From CALZJC01 sp041574955 (GTDB lineage Bacteria; Acidobacteriota; Thermoanaerobaculia; Multivoradales; JAHEKO01), in assembly GCA_041574955.1 (NCBI GenBank), contig JBFGNS010000070.1, forward strand, positions 1-22,510: a stretch of DNA of 22,510 nucleotides. The letters are read 5' to 3'. The translations under genes and the position numbers were made by a program. Shown one piece after another: positions 14,900 to 21,364 of this stretch; the first letter of the stretch is position 1, and the number at the start of each line of letters is the position of its first letter. The notes beneath the pieces were generated by a model. That model was not told where the DNA came from. It ran no database searches and saw nothing but the letters and a program-made list of their open reading frames with translations.

Positions 14900-16217
14900 C
14901 GCCTCCGCCCACCTGAGCGACGGGGAGCTTCAAGGGCTCGTCGCCAAGACCCCACAGCCCGGGCTGGGGCGGGCAGTCAGGCACCTCCTCTCGGGCTGCC
15001 CGGAGTGCCGCCGGGCCGTGGCGGAACGGTTGTATCCCGAGTTCGCACCGGAGGTTTCGCCTGAAGGCCCGGGAGTCTCGGCTGAGACCCTCGCGCGAGC
15101 CGCCGAGCAGGCCGAGGCCGAGCGGGCAGCGGCCAAGGCTCTGCGATCCGAGATCCGGCGTTGCGCGGATGAAGCCGAGCTTCTGGCCCTAGTGCGGACT
15201 CACCGCACACCCGCCATGGTGCAGAGTCTCGCCTCCGCGAGCCACGAGGCCCTAGGGGACAGTCCGGTGCGTGCGGTCGAGTTGGCCAGGACTGCAGTTC
15301 GCTTGGCCGATCTTCTGCCGCGCCGGCGTTACGGCGACGGTCTGGTGAACGACTTCCGAGCCCACGCGCGGGTCCGGCTGGCCAACGCACGGCGGCGGAG
15401 TTCCGATCTGCGCGGGTGTGATCTGGCGCTGTCGGAGGCGAGGAAGATCCTGGAGGCAGGCTCCGGCGATCCGCTCGAAGCAGCTGGCCTCGGACTGGTG
15501 GAGGGATTGCTCCGCAAGGACCAGGAACGCTATGAGGAAGCCTGCCAGGCCGTCGAGAGAGCAGCCTTCACCTTGGCCAAGTGTGGGGAGAGGCATCGCT
15601 GCGGAGTGGCGATGATCGACCGGGCTGTCGTGCTCTACGAGGGCGGCAAGGCCGACAAAGCTATCCACAGCCTCTATGCCGCCTCGATGATGATCGACGC
15701 GACCGCGGACCCACGGATGGCTCTGGCGATCTTCCACAACCTCTCCCTCTACCACGCCGATCTCGGCTTCTTCGATGAGGCCGCCCACTACCTGGCAATG
15801 GCCGGACCGCTCTACGAGGTAGTCGGCGCCCGATCAGACCAGATTCGCCAATCCTGGCTCCTGGGAAGCCTGCTGTTGAAGAGACACCGATTCGCCGAGG
15901 CGGAGACTCGCCTGAAAGAGGTAAGAGATGCCTTCCTCCAGATCGACCTGCCCATGGAGGCTGCGCAGGTCTCGCTCGAGCTGGCCCTCGTCTGTGCCGA
16001 GCAGGGTCGCGTACGGGATCTGCGGAAACTGGCGTCCGAGATGCAGCCGCTTTTCGAGGCGCTAGGCTTGCAGCGCCAGGCACTGCAGGCCTTGTTCTTC
16101 CTGCGAGGCGCAATAGAGGCGGAGGCCGCGACGGCCTTTGCCGTCCGCTACGTTCTCGATTTCCTGCGGCGCCTGCGGGAAGATGAGTCGCTGACCTTCC
16201 ACCCGCCATTGAACTAG
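14883..16217 (+). CDS. TPR-like helical repeat protein with an N-terminal H-x4-C-x2-C motif
   Basis: 444-aa cytoplasmic protein; no signal peptide or membrane helix. Near the N-terminus HLLSGCPEC (34-42) resembles, but does not equal, the H-x3-C-x2-C zinc motif of ZAS anti-sigma factors; H10 could be a further ligand. Residues about 70-125 are a charged helix. From about 130 to 435 are paired helices of TPR type, such as GLGLVEGLLRKDQERYEEACQ, AIFHNLSLYHADLGFFDEAAHY, LLGSLLLKRHRFAEAETRLKE and VSLELALVCAEQGRVRDLRKL. Such domains bind proteins or peptides. It overlaps the HTH gene by 17 nt, reminiscent of RRNPP peptide-sensing regulators in which an HTH and a TPR domain are fused; here they are separate. 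It could equally be a conserved Acidobacteriota TPR protein of other function. Confidence 0.8.
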   Translation: MTTVSDASAHLSDGELQGLVAKTPQPGLGRAVRHLLSGCPECRRAVAERLYPEFAPEVSPEGPGVSAETLARAAEQAEAERAAAKALRSEIRRCADEAELLALVRTHRTPAMVQSLASASHEALGDSPVRAVELARTAVRLADLLPRRRYGDGLVNDFRAHARVRLANARRRSSDLRGCDLALSEARKILEAGSGDPLEAAGLGLVEGLLRKDQERYEEACQAVERAAFTLAKCGERHRCGVAMIDRAVVLYEGGKADKAIHSLYAASMMIDATADPRMALAIFHNLSLYHADLGFFDEAAHYLAMAGPLYEVVGARSDQIRQSWLLGSLLLKRHRFAEAETRLKEVRDAFLQIDLPMEAAQVSLELALVCAEQGRVRDLRKLASEMQPLFEALGLQRQALQALFFLRGAIEAEAATAFAVRYVLDFLRRLREDESLTFHPPLN

Positions 16218-16219
16218 AC

Positions 16220-16253
16220 GGGGGCCGACGGGCTTCCGACCCCGCCGGCCCCC
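16220..16253. terminator. Imperfect 13-bp GC hairpin between convergent genes
   Basis: GGGGGCCGACGGG (16220-16232) pairs with CCCGCCGGCCCCC (16241-16253) with one mismatch and an 8-nt loop. It lies 2 nt after the TPR-like stop and 16 nt after the stop of peptide gene B, so it can serve both directions. There is no T-run on either side. Confidence 0.6.
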
Positions 16254-16269
16254 TCCAACAAAGCCGCAG

Positions 16270-16329
16270 CTAGCCGCTGCCTTCGATGCTGGCGCCGCCG
16301 CCCGCCTTGAGGGTAGTCCGTACCTTCAT
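16270..16329 (-). CDS. Tiny peptide gene B: MKVRTTLKAGGGASIEGSG (19 aa)
   Basis: Short ORF of 19 codons and TAG. Its ribosome site AAGGAGGTGAT is a full match to the 16S rRNA tail, about 10 nt before ATG counting from GGAGG. A GC hairpin follows the stop. The first 11 residues match peptide A at M, K, V, T, K, A, G, G, while the tail differs completely (GASIEGSG against FAWND). A fixed basic head and a variable tail resemble a leader/core or an anchor/signal division. There is no secretion signal. It lies convergent to the HTH/TPR-like pair, on the same strand as peptide A 2.4 kb away. The match to short Acidobacteriota hypothetical proteins beginning MK-V-x-T and KAGG is from memory and unverified. 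Confidence 0.72.
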   Translation of the reverse strand: MKVRTTLKAGGGASIEGSG

Positions 16330-16335
16330 TCTCCA

Positions 16336-16346
16336 ATCACCTCCTT
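16336..16346 (-). promoter_or_regulatory. Perfect extended Shine-Dalgarno site of peptide gene B
   Basis: AAGGAGGTGAT on the minus strand, complementary over 11 nt to the usual 16S rRNA 3' end. This is exceptional in this window and decides the start of the 19-codon ORF. Further upstream TATGCT (minus, 16413-16408) after GGGGGC is a weak candidate -10. Confidence 0.75.
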
Positions 16347-16616
16347 CCCTCGCAGTCTCGGAATGGCCCGGACAGCCATCCGGTGCGGTTATCTGGAGTC
16401 CAGGGTCAGCATAGCCCCCGCCGCCCCGCGAACCCTCCAGACTGCCCCGCCAGGATTCGCCGTGGCAAAATGGCCGCAGGTGAATCGGCCGACCTGTGAG
16501 CTAGATCAGCCCGCCTGCGGCCTCATTGGCGGGCTGCTAGAGATGCACCTCTGCCGCTGGCTGGACCAGGGAGATGGTCCACAGGCGGCGGCACAACCGC
16601 TGCGCGGTGCTTAATC

Positions 16617-17201
16617 GGGGCCCACGTCAGAGAACTGGCCTATCGACTTGGTAGTGCACTCGACGACGAGACCCGAAAGACAGCGGTCGAAGAGGCGATA
16701 CGACGCTTTGAGTCGCCGGAGGAGGTGCAGCGGCTCTACTACTCCAAAGTAGTCGGCAGCTACGGAATCCTCAGCCTCTCTGCGGACTGTCGCCATCCGC
16801 TACTGTGGGCCCATTACGCGGACAATCACCGAGGTCTTTGCCTTGAGTTTGAGTTCCCAAGGGCTGGTGTGTGCCCAGTGCAGTACACAGAGGATCGGCC
16901 CGTCGTCGATGTAGTGGCAGCCAACGATGCCAATCGGGCGGACGAGCTCTTTACAAGCGGTTTACTAACGAAGTCTACAGAGTGGGCGTATGAGCAGGAG
17001 TACAGAATCACTCGTGGAAAAGGGTCGGGTCTCGTTCCGTTTCCCCCCCAGGCTCTTACTGGTGTGATTCTCGGTGGCAGAGCATCGCGCAAAAACAAGA
17101 AAGCAGTCGTTGAGCTTCTTTCGAAGCGCCCCCTGCCGGTGCGCCTTCTGCGGGTCGTTTTTGAAGAGGAGAGCTTCGCACTGCACCTCGAAGAAGTGTG
17201 A
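16617..17201 (+). pseudogene. 5'-truncated DUF2971-family gene
   Basis: The frame is open from 16500 and similarity is visible from about 16626 (VRELAYRLGSALDDETRK) to TGA 17201. The DUF2971 core is clear: YGILSLSADCRHPLLWAHYADNHRGLCLEFEF, then TEWAYEQEYRI and LTGVILGGRA. Family members are usually about 250-330 aa and begin with a conserved N-terminal region before this core, absent here. In-frame start codons are lacking until GTG 16725, which has GGAGGAG immediately against it with no spacing and would remove part of the visible match. I therefore call it a remnant. DUF2971 proteins have no settled function; many lie near phage or defence genes. GC content is lower than in the neighbours, consistent with transfer. 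Confidence 0.65.
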
Positions 17202-17249
17202 CGAGAGGGCCGGACACGAAGCAATGGTCTGATTATTTCGAGAGACTCA

Positions 17250-17861
17250 TCACTCCAGATCCCTGACCTTCCCCACTTGCTCCCCGGCCCCCAGCCCCCG
17301 CAGGTACTCATCCGGAGTCGCCAGATTCAAGTGTCCTAGCTGCCGCTGGATATCGGGCAGCGGCACCCCCTTCCGCAACAGGTGAACCGCGTGCGAGTGC
17401 CGGAAGCCGTGTGGGTGGACGTGCTTGTCGATCTCGGCCCGCTCAGCGAGGCGCTTCAACATCAGCTGCACGTAGCGGGCCTGGAGCGCCCCGACGCGGC
17501 GCTTGCCGCCGAACTCGGAGAAGGTGCAGAACACGGGGCGGCGGGAGCTGACTCCTAGCTTGCGCCGCATTTCCATCCAGCGGGACAGGTGAGCTTGCGC
17601 CGCCGCATTCAGACCCGCGAGCCGCTGCCTGCCACCCTTGCCGCACCGCACGTTGATCTCGCCGCGCTCTAGATCCACGTCGCGCGGCAGGAGCGCCAGT
17701 AGCTCGGCGAGTCGTAGACCGCTGTAGTAGAGAAGGGCGATCAAGGCCCGCTTCCGGACACCACTCGGCGCCCGGTTGCTCGCCGCCTGGATCAGGGACG
17801 CGACCTCGGCGGGGCTAGCACCTCGATTGGCCGCTTTCGTTGTCTTGGCATGGTCGTACTC
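17250..17861 (-). pseudogene. Tyrosine recombinase (phage integrase) catalytic-domain remnant
   Basis: The open frame begins right after a TAG at 17864-17862 and ends at TGA 17252-17250, about 203 codons. The catalytic domain looks intact: YYSGLRLAELLAL gives the first Arg, RCGKGGRQR the Lys, HPHGFRHSHAVHLL the H-x-x-R pair, GHLN the next His, and TPDEYLRG the nucleophilic Tyr. The upstream end reads AANRGASPAEVASLIQAAS, where the SAM-like core-binding domain should already have ended, so that domain is missing. No ATG or GTG exists in frame; TTG 17744 is the first usable start. An out-of-frame ATG at 17851 with GGAG upstream stops after 19 codons, perhaps marking a frameshift. It probably no longer recombines by itself. 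Confidence 0.72.
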
Positions 17862-17881
17862 CTATGGGGGGAACGGGACGG

Positions 17882-17910
17882 GGCGCGGCCCCCGTGGAGA
17901 GGGCCGCGCC
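17882..17910. terminator. 10-bp perfect GC hairpin
   Basis: GGCGCGGCCC (17882-17891) and GGGCCGCGCC (17901-17910) flank a 9-nt loop. It lies 20 nt after the stop of the RadC fragment on the minus strand and before the recombinase remnant. A short TTTT (17915-17918) follows on the plus side only. Confidence 0.5.
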
Positions 17911-17929
17911 ACCGTTTTCCCGGTCTAGT

Positions 17930-18145
17930 TCAGAAGGCGCCCCGCTGGCGGAGCGATACCCACCGCTCGCCGGGGCAGACAATCAGGTGATCCACTAGCC
18001 GCACCCCTACGACTTCGCCGGCCTCGGCGATCCGCCGGGTAAAGGCCAGCTCCTCGGCGCTTGGGGAGGGGTCGCCGCTCGGGTGGGTGTGGTAGAGGAT
18101 CAGGCCCGCCGGGTGGAGCGCCAAGGCTTGGCCCCAATAATGCAC
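17930..18145 (-). pseudogene. radC: C-terminal fragment of RadC (JAB/MPN domain)
   Basis: 71 residues from GTG 18145. The sequence matches the end of RadC: HPAGLILYHTHPSGDPSPS carries the H-x-H-P-S-G metal-binding signature (one substitution, YHTH for the usual HNH), followed by LAFTRRIAEAGEVVGVRLVDHLIVCPG and WVSLRQRGAF, the usual RadC ending. Complete RadC proteins are about 220 aa; the first two thirds, including the conserved REVF region just upstream, are absent, and upstream codons in this frame show no similarity. It is probably a remnant left by the integrated element or by its insertion. Confidence 0.75.
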
Positions 18146-18221
18146 CCTCGCCCTAGCTTTGCAGGGCCCTGAGGCCGGACGGAATCTCTATAAGTGTATG
18201 TAAAGATGAGCTTTATCGTGG

Positions 18222-18294
18222 CGCGCCCGGGAGGATTCGAACCCCCAACCGCCAGATCCGAAGTCTGATGCTCTATCCGTTGAGCTACGGGCGC
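18222..18294 (-). tRNA. tRNA-Arg (anticodon TCG)
   Basis: Cloverleaf folds fully. Acceptor GCGCCCG/CGGGCGC pairs over 7 bp, D arm GCTC...GAGC, anticodon stem TCAGA/TCTGG, loop CTTCGGA with anticodon TCG, 5-nt variable loop, T arm GGGGG-TTCGAAT-CCTCC. The discriminator base is G and CCA is not encoded. Anticodon TCG reads CGA codons. Degraded integrase and radC genes lie just past its 3' end, suggesting past use as an insertion site. Confidence 0.95.
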
Positions 18295-18474
18295 GTTGGA
18301 GGCAGCACTCTGCCATCCGCCGCCGGTGAGCGCAAGCAGCCTCGGGAGAAGGCACCCCCAAGAGCCCGAACACTCTCCGGCGGACTGAACCAAAAGGGCA
18401 AGGAACCCAAGACATCCAGGGAAGCGCAAGCCAAGAGCACCTTAGTGGCCGCCTCCTGGCCAGGACGCTCGTCG

Positions 18475-19839
18475 TCATGTCCAGTCGTTCTTGATCGCCG
18501 TGACCTGCGACAGCTTGGCCACCTCACCTGTTGTCAACGTTGTACCGCCAGGGGGATACATTTCATCGAAATTGTAGGCACTACTATTGTTGAAGACCCG
18601 GATGTTCGTTCCCAGACTGGGTGAAGCATAGTTGTACACATGCGGGAAGGTGCTCGGCAACACATTGTTCTGGTCGAATTCCAGACAAGCAGCCCTGATA
18701 TCGCCTACCGTGGTATCCATATCGAAGATGCTCTTTCCGGTCCCGGTCATATCGGTATTCGGCTGGACACCGCGAAGCGCGTGGTAGCGGGCAAAGTGCC
18801 CAACCCTGTATGCCTTCCCCTGGGTCCCCAGCGCTTCGTAGGCTCCATTCGCCGGAGGAACCTCCTTGGCGAAGTTGCTGAGATAGACAATCAACGGGCT
18901 GGTGAACTCGTTCTCCTGCATTGTTCGCAATACAGCAAACGTCGGGTCATTGGCTTCCAGGTAGTCAAGCGCCGCGCCTGACCGCGCCGAGAGCCAGCTG
19001 ATCACCGCCTGCAGCTCGGTCGCGTTCCCTCCCTTTTCAGCGTTCACATGCGCCTCGAAGCGAGGGAAGCGCTCGAAGAGCTTGCCCAGGGGCGCGACGT
19101 TGGTCAGCTCTGCAATATCGTAGAGTGAAAGAATGGTGGCGCGCGCGGTCGGCACCGGAGAGCCGGTCATGGCGTCTACAGTCTTGGAGTTCAAACCTTT
19201 CTCAAGCAAGGCTTCAAGAGTAGGGATGTCGCCGCAAAAGATCTTCGCTATCCTGTAGTAATGGCTGTCGAGCTGTTGAAAGGCGAGCTTCTTGTAGAGA
19301 TTGGCCGTCAAGTCGGAGTTCACCTCTCTGAAGAAGCTGGGGGTGAGTCCGCCGTCGACAACCAGTGCTGCCGCCGCTTTCCAGCCTTGAATGATCTCCT
19401 TCAGGGTCTCTGCTTCCTGATCTGTGAAGCCGCGGTCGGTTATGTCGGTCTTCTTTGTTCGTTGAGTGACCGCCTGTGAGGTGGCAGGCACGGGGAGGGT
19501 GGCGAAATCGTGGCCGCGGGCAAGCGTTCCGCGGCGTCGCCCCATCTGGGTGCGATTCCCCAGCGTGGAGGCCTGCGGCTGAACCGGCGGCAGCTTGTCC
19601 GAATCGCGGTTCTTCCGAGCTGCCGACAGGTCCATCCGAGAGACGCTCACGAAGCCGCTATTCAACCCGGCGGGCATGAGGTCCCGGGGCTCGCCCTGCC
19701 GGTCCCGTGCCATCAGCTGCGAAGGCGAAGTCGCCGGAGGCTCGCGCGCGGTTGGCGCCTCGGTCCGGTCGAAGGAGTGCCCGAGCTCGGCGCTGACCTT
19801 CGAGGGCTCCTTGGGGCTGTCGAAGCCGCGTGCCGGCAC
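18475..19839 (-). CDS. 454-aa orphan protein with a disordered N-terminal third
   Basis: Not recognised. GTG 19839 is the only ATG/GTG-type start near the beginning of the frame but lacks a ribosome site. The frame is open further upstream to about 19973 (reading SAGYQHTEALLRDRPRA) without a standard start, so the true N-terminus is uncertain. Residues 1-125 are polar, Pro/Arg/Thr-rich and probably disordered; there is no signal peptide. Residues 130-454 look folded: GFTDQEAETLKEIIQGWKAA, FFREVNSDLTANLYKKLAF, ATILSLYDIAELT, then a more β-like C-terminal part with FDEMYPPGGTTLTTGEVA. It ends NDWT. Codon use is less GC-biased than in the flanking efflux and cytochrome genes, suggesting acquisition. 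The layout (disordered head, single large domain, no neighbours) resembles secreted or injected cargo proteins, but nothing shows this. Confidence 0.65.
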   Translation of the reverse strand: MPARGFDSPKEPSKVSAELGHSFDRTEAPTAREPPATSPSQLMARDRQGEPRDLMPAGLNSGFVSVSRMDLSAARKNRDSDKLPPVQPQASTLGNRTQMGRRRGTLARGHDFATLPVPATSQAVTQRTKKTDITDRGFTDQEAETLKEIIQGWKAAAALVVDGGLTPSFFREVNSDLTANLYKKLAFQQLDSHYYRIAKIFCGDIPTLEALLEKGLNSKTVDAMTGSPVPTARATILSLYDIAELTNVAPLGKLFERFPRFEAHVNAEKGGNATELQAVISWLSARSGAALDYLEANDPTFAVLRTMQENEFTSPLIVYLSNFAKEVPPANGAYEALGTQGKAYRVGHFARYHALRGVQPNTDMTGTGKSIFDMDTTVGDIRAACLEFDQNNVLPSTFPHVYNYASPSLGTNIRVFNNSSAYNFDEMYPPGGTTLTTGEVAKLSQVTAIKNDWT

Positions 19840-20238
19840 CGGCGAGGCCGGTGCGGCGACCGGCTCCGCTGGTTGTTTCCGAGCTCGGGGTCTATCGCGC
19901 AGAAGCGCCTCGGTATGCTGATACCCGGCCGACTGCCTGGGCAGAGATCGTTGCGTTCTCGAGCGGTTCAGCGATCAGCCGGTTAGCCCGGGTCGCGCGG
20001 CGCGCCAGGCCGTCACCCCTGAAGCACCTTGTTTCGAGGGCTCGGGCTGATCGAGTTCCGACCGAATGGTTGACCAAGACAGGAAGGACGCCAATCGGGC
20101 AGGCACCCGATTCCTGCCGGTTCGGCACCCGATTCTGACCCTCAGCATTCCTGACCCGCCGGGTGTGAGCTCTCGCCACGCCCCTCGCAAGCCGGATGAT
20201 GGCGGACAGGGGCATAGCAATGGGGCCGTGATCCCTCC
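19840..20238. other. Intergenic region between orphan gene and efflux operon
   Basis: About 400 nt without a gene I can support. It contains the possible N-terminal extension of the orphan protein (19840-19973, minus), the CCCGATT repeat cluster at 20093-20135, and otherwise nothing recognisable. Antisense-like frames cross it but have Arg-rich noise composition. Confidence 0.5.
20093..20135. repeat. CCCGATT repeat cluster, possible operator
   Basis: AATCGGG (20093-20099) is inverted relative to CCCGATT at 20106-20112 and again at 20128-20134. The longer unit GGCACCCGATTC repeats exactly at 20102-20113 and 20124-20135, 22 bp apart, about two helical turns. It lies about 105 bp upstream of the efflux promoter, a suitable place for a regulator site, but could also control the minus-strand orphan gene. 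Confidence 0.4.
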
Positions 20239-20267
20239 TTGTGAGGCGTCCCACGCTGCCGCATAAT
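20239..20267 (+). promoter_or_regulatory. Sigma70-type promoter of the RND efflux operon
   Basis: TTGTGA (20239-20244) and CATAAT (20262-20267) are separated by exactly 17 nt; both are close to consensus (4 of 6 and 5 of 6). Transcription would begin near 20274, giving a leader of about 26 nt to the TTG start. This is the best promoter seen in the window. Confidence 0.6.
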
Positions 20268-20299
20268 CGCCTGGCGGCCCCACCGCGCCGGAACCCCCC

Positions 20300-21364
20300 T
20301 TGACCAAGACCACCAAGTCCCTGCTGTGGCTCGCCGTCGCCGTGGTGGCGGTGGGCGCGCTGCTGGCGCCACGGCTCGATTCCGGCGGCGGCCCGGCGGC
20401 CGAGAGCGCGGCCGGGCCGGCCGAGCCGCTCGAGGTCGAGGTGCTGGAGGTGGTGCCGCACCGGCTGGTCGAGCGGTTCTCGACGGTCGGCACCCTGCGC
20501 GCCGACGAGCAGGTGGAGGTGCGGAGCGAGATCTCGGGCATCCTGGACGAGATCCGGTTCGAGGAAGGGGCGCGGGTGACCCGCGGCCAGGTGCTGGTGA
20601 CGATCGACGACGACCAGTACGTCGCCGAGCGCGACCGCGACCGCTACCGGGTCGAGCTGGCCCGGCTGCGCGAGGCACGGCAGGAGGATCTGCTGGAGCA
20701 GGGACTGACCAGCCAGGAGGACTACGACCTGGCTCTGAGCCAGCTCAACGTGCTCGAGGCCGAGCTGCAGCTCGCCGAGGTGGAGCTCGAGAAGACCCGG
20801 GTGCGGGCGCCTTTCGACGGCACGGTGGGCCTGAGGGCGGTGAGCCGCGGCGCCTCGGTCACCCCCCAGACCCGGATCACGACGCTGCAGAAGCTCGACT
20901 TCGTCAAGGTGGAGTTCACGGTACCCGAGGTGCACGCCGGCCGGGTCAAGCCCGGCGAGACGGTGCGTTTCCGGGTGCGGGGGAGCGACGCCGCCCACCA
21001 GGGGACGATCTTCGCCGTCGAGCCGTCGGTCGAGCGCGAGACCCGCTCGCTCAGGGCGCGGGCGCGCTGCCGCAACCCGGGCGGCAGGCTGGTGCCCGGC
21101 GCCTTCGCCGACGTGGAGCTCGAGATCCGCGAGATCGCGGACGCGCTCACCGTGCCGGCGATGGCGGTGATCCCCGAGCTGGGCAGCAAGAAGCTGTTCG
21201 TGGTGGAGGGCGGGGTGGCGGTGCCGCGGTTGATCGAGACCGGGATCAGGACCGACACCGAGGTGCAGGTGACGCGCGGCCTCGCGCCCGGCGACCGGGT
21301 GATCGTGAGCGCCATCCAGCAGCTCCGGTCGGGTCTGCCGGTCGCGGAGCGGACGGCGCCGTGA
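20300..21364 (+). CDS. RND efflux membrane fusion protein (periplasmic adaptor)
   Basis: 354-aa HlyD/AcrA-type adaptor linking an inner-membrane RND pump to an outer-membrane channel. Start TTG 20300 is the only plausible start in frame, 26 nt after the predicted transcription start with GCCGGA upstream. Residues 9-24 form a membrane anchor or signal; there is no lipobox, unlike AcrA. The first lipoyl half is VRSEISGILDEIRFEEGARV (about 73-92) and continues TRGQVLVTIDD. A short coiled-coil hairpin follows (about 106-165), then the second lipoyl half, KTRVRAPFDGTVGLRAVSRGA. β-barrel and membrane-proximal domains complete the protein (FVKVEFTVPEVHAGRVKPGE, LTVPAMAVIPE). The stop overlaps the pump gene's start (GTGA). 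No local regulator gene is seen; substrates cannot be inferred. Confidence 0.93.
   Translation: MTKTTKSLLWLAVAVVAVGALLAPRLDSGGGPAAESAAGPAEPLEVEVLEVVPHRLVERFSTVGTLRADEQVEVRSEISGILDEIRFEEGARVTRGQVLVTIDDDQYVAERDRDRYRVELARLREARQEDLLEQGLTSQEDYDLALSQLNVLEAELQLAEVELEKTRVRAPFDGTVGLRAVSRGASVTPQTRITTLQKLDFVKVEFTVPEVHAGRVKPGETVRFRVRGSDAAHQGTIFAVEPSVERETRSLRARARCRNPGGRLVPGAFADVELEIREIADALTVPAMAVIPELGSKKLFVVEGGVAVPRLIETGIRTDTEVQVTRGLAPGDRVIVSAIQQLRSGLPVAERTAP

Larger units (their letters stand above)
16617..18294. mobile_element. Degraded integrated element beside a tRNA-Arg gene
   Basis: Three truncated genes lie in a row against the 3' end of tRNA-Arg: a DUF2971 fragment, a tyrosine recombinase catalytic domain without its N-terminal domain, and the C-terminal end of RadC. 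Integrase and RadC genes are frequent in tRNA-targeted elements. The DUF2971 part has visibly lower GC than the flanks. I found no repeated copy of the tRNA 3' end in the window, so the far boundary is not defined. Confidence 0.45.

Noticed and set aside
16363..16614. 83-codon plus-strand frame upstream of the DUF2971 remnant
   Set aside because: It is in another frame, shows no similarity to the missing DUF2971 N-terminus, and has no ribosome site.
18100..18429. 109-codon minus-strand frame crossing the tRNA
   Set aside because: It reads through the tRNA-Arg gene and has no ribosome site or recognisable domain.
18295..18474. Intergenic stretch between tRNA-Arg and the orphan gene
   Set aside because: I looked for att-like copies of the tRNA 3' end, further tRNAs and small ORFs with ribosome sites and found none.
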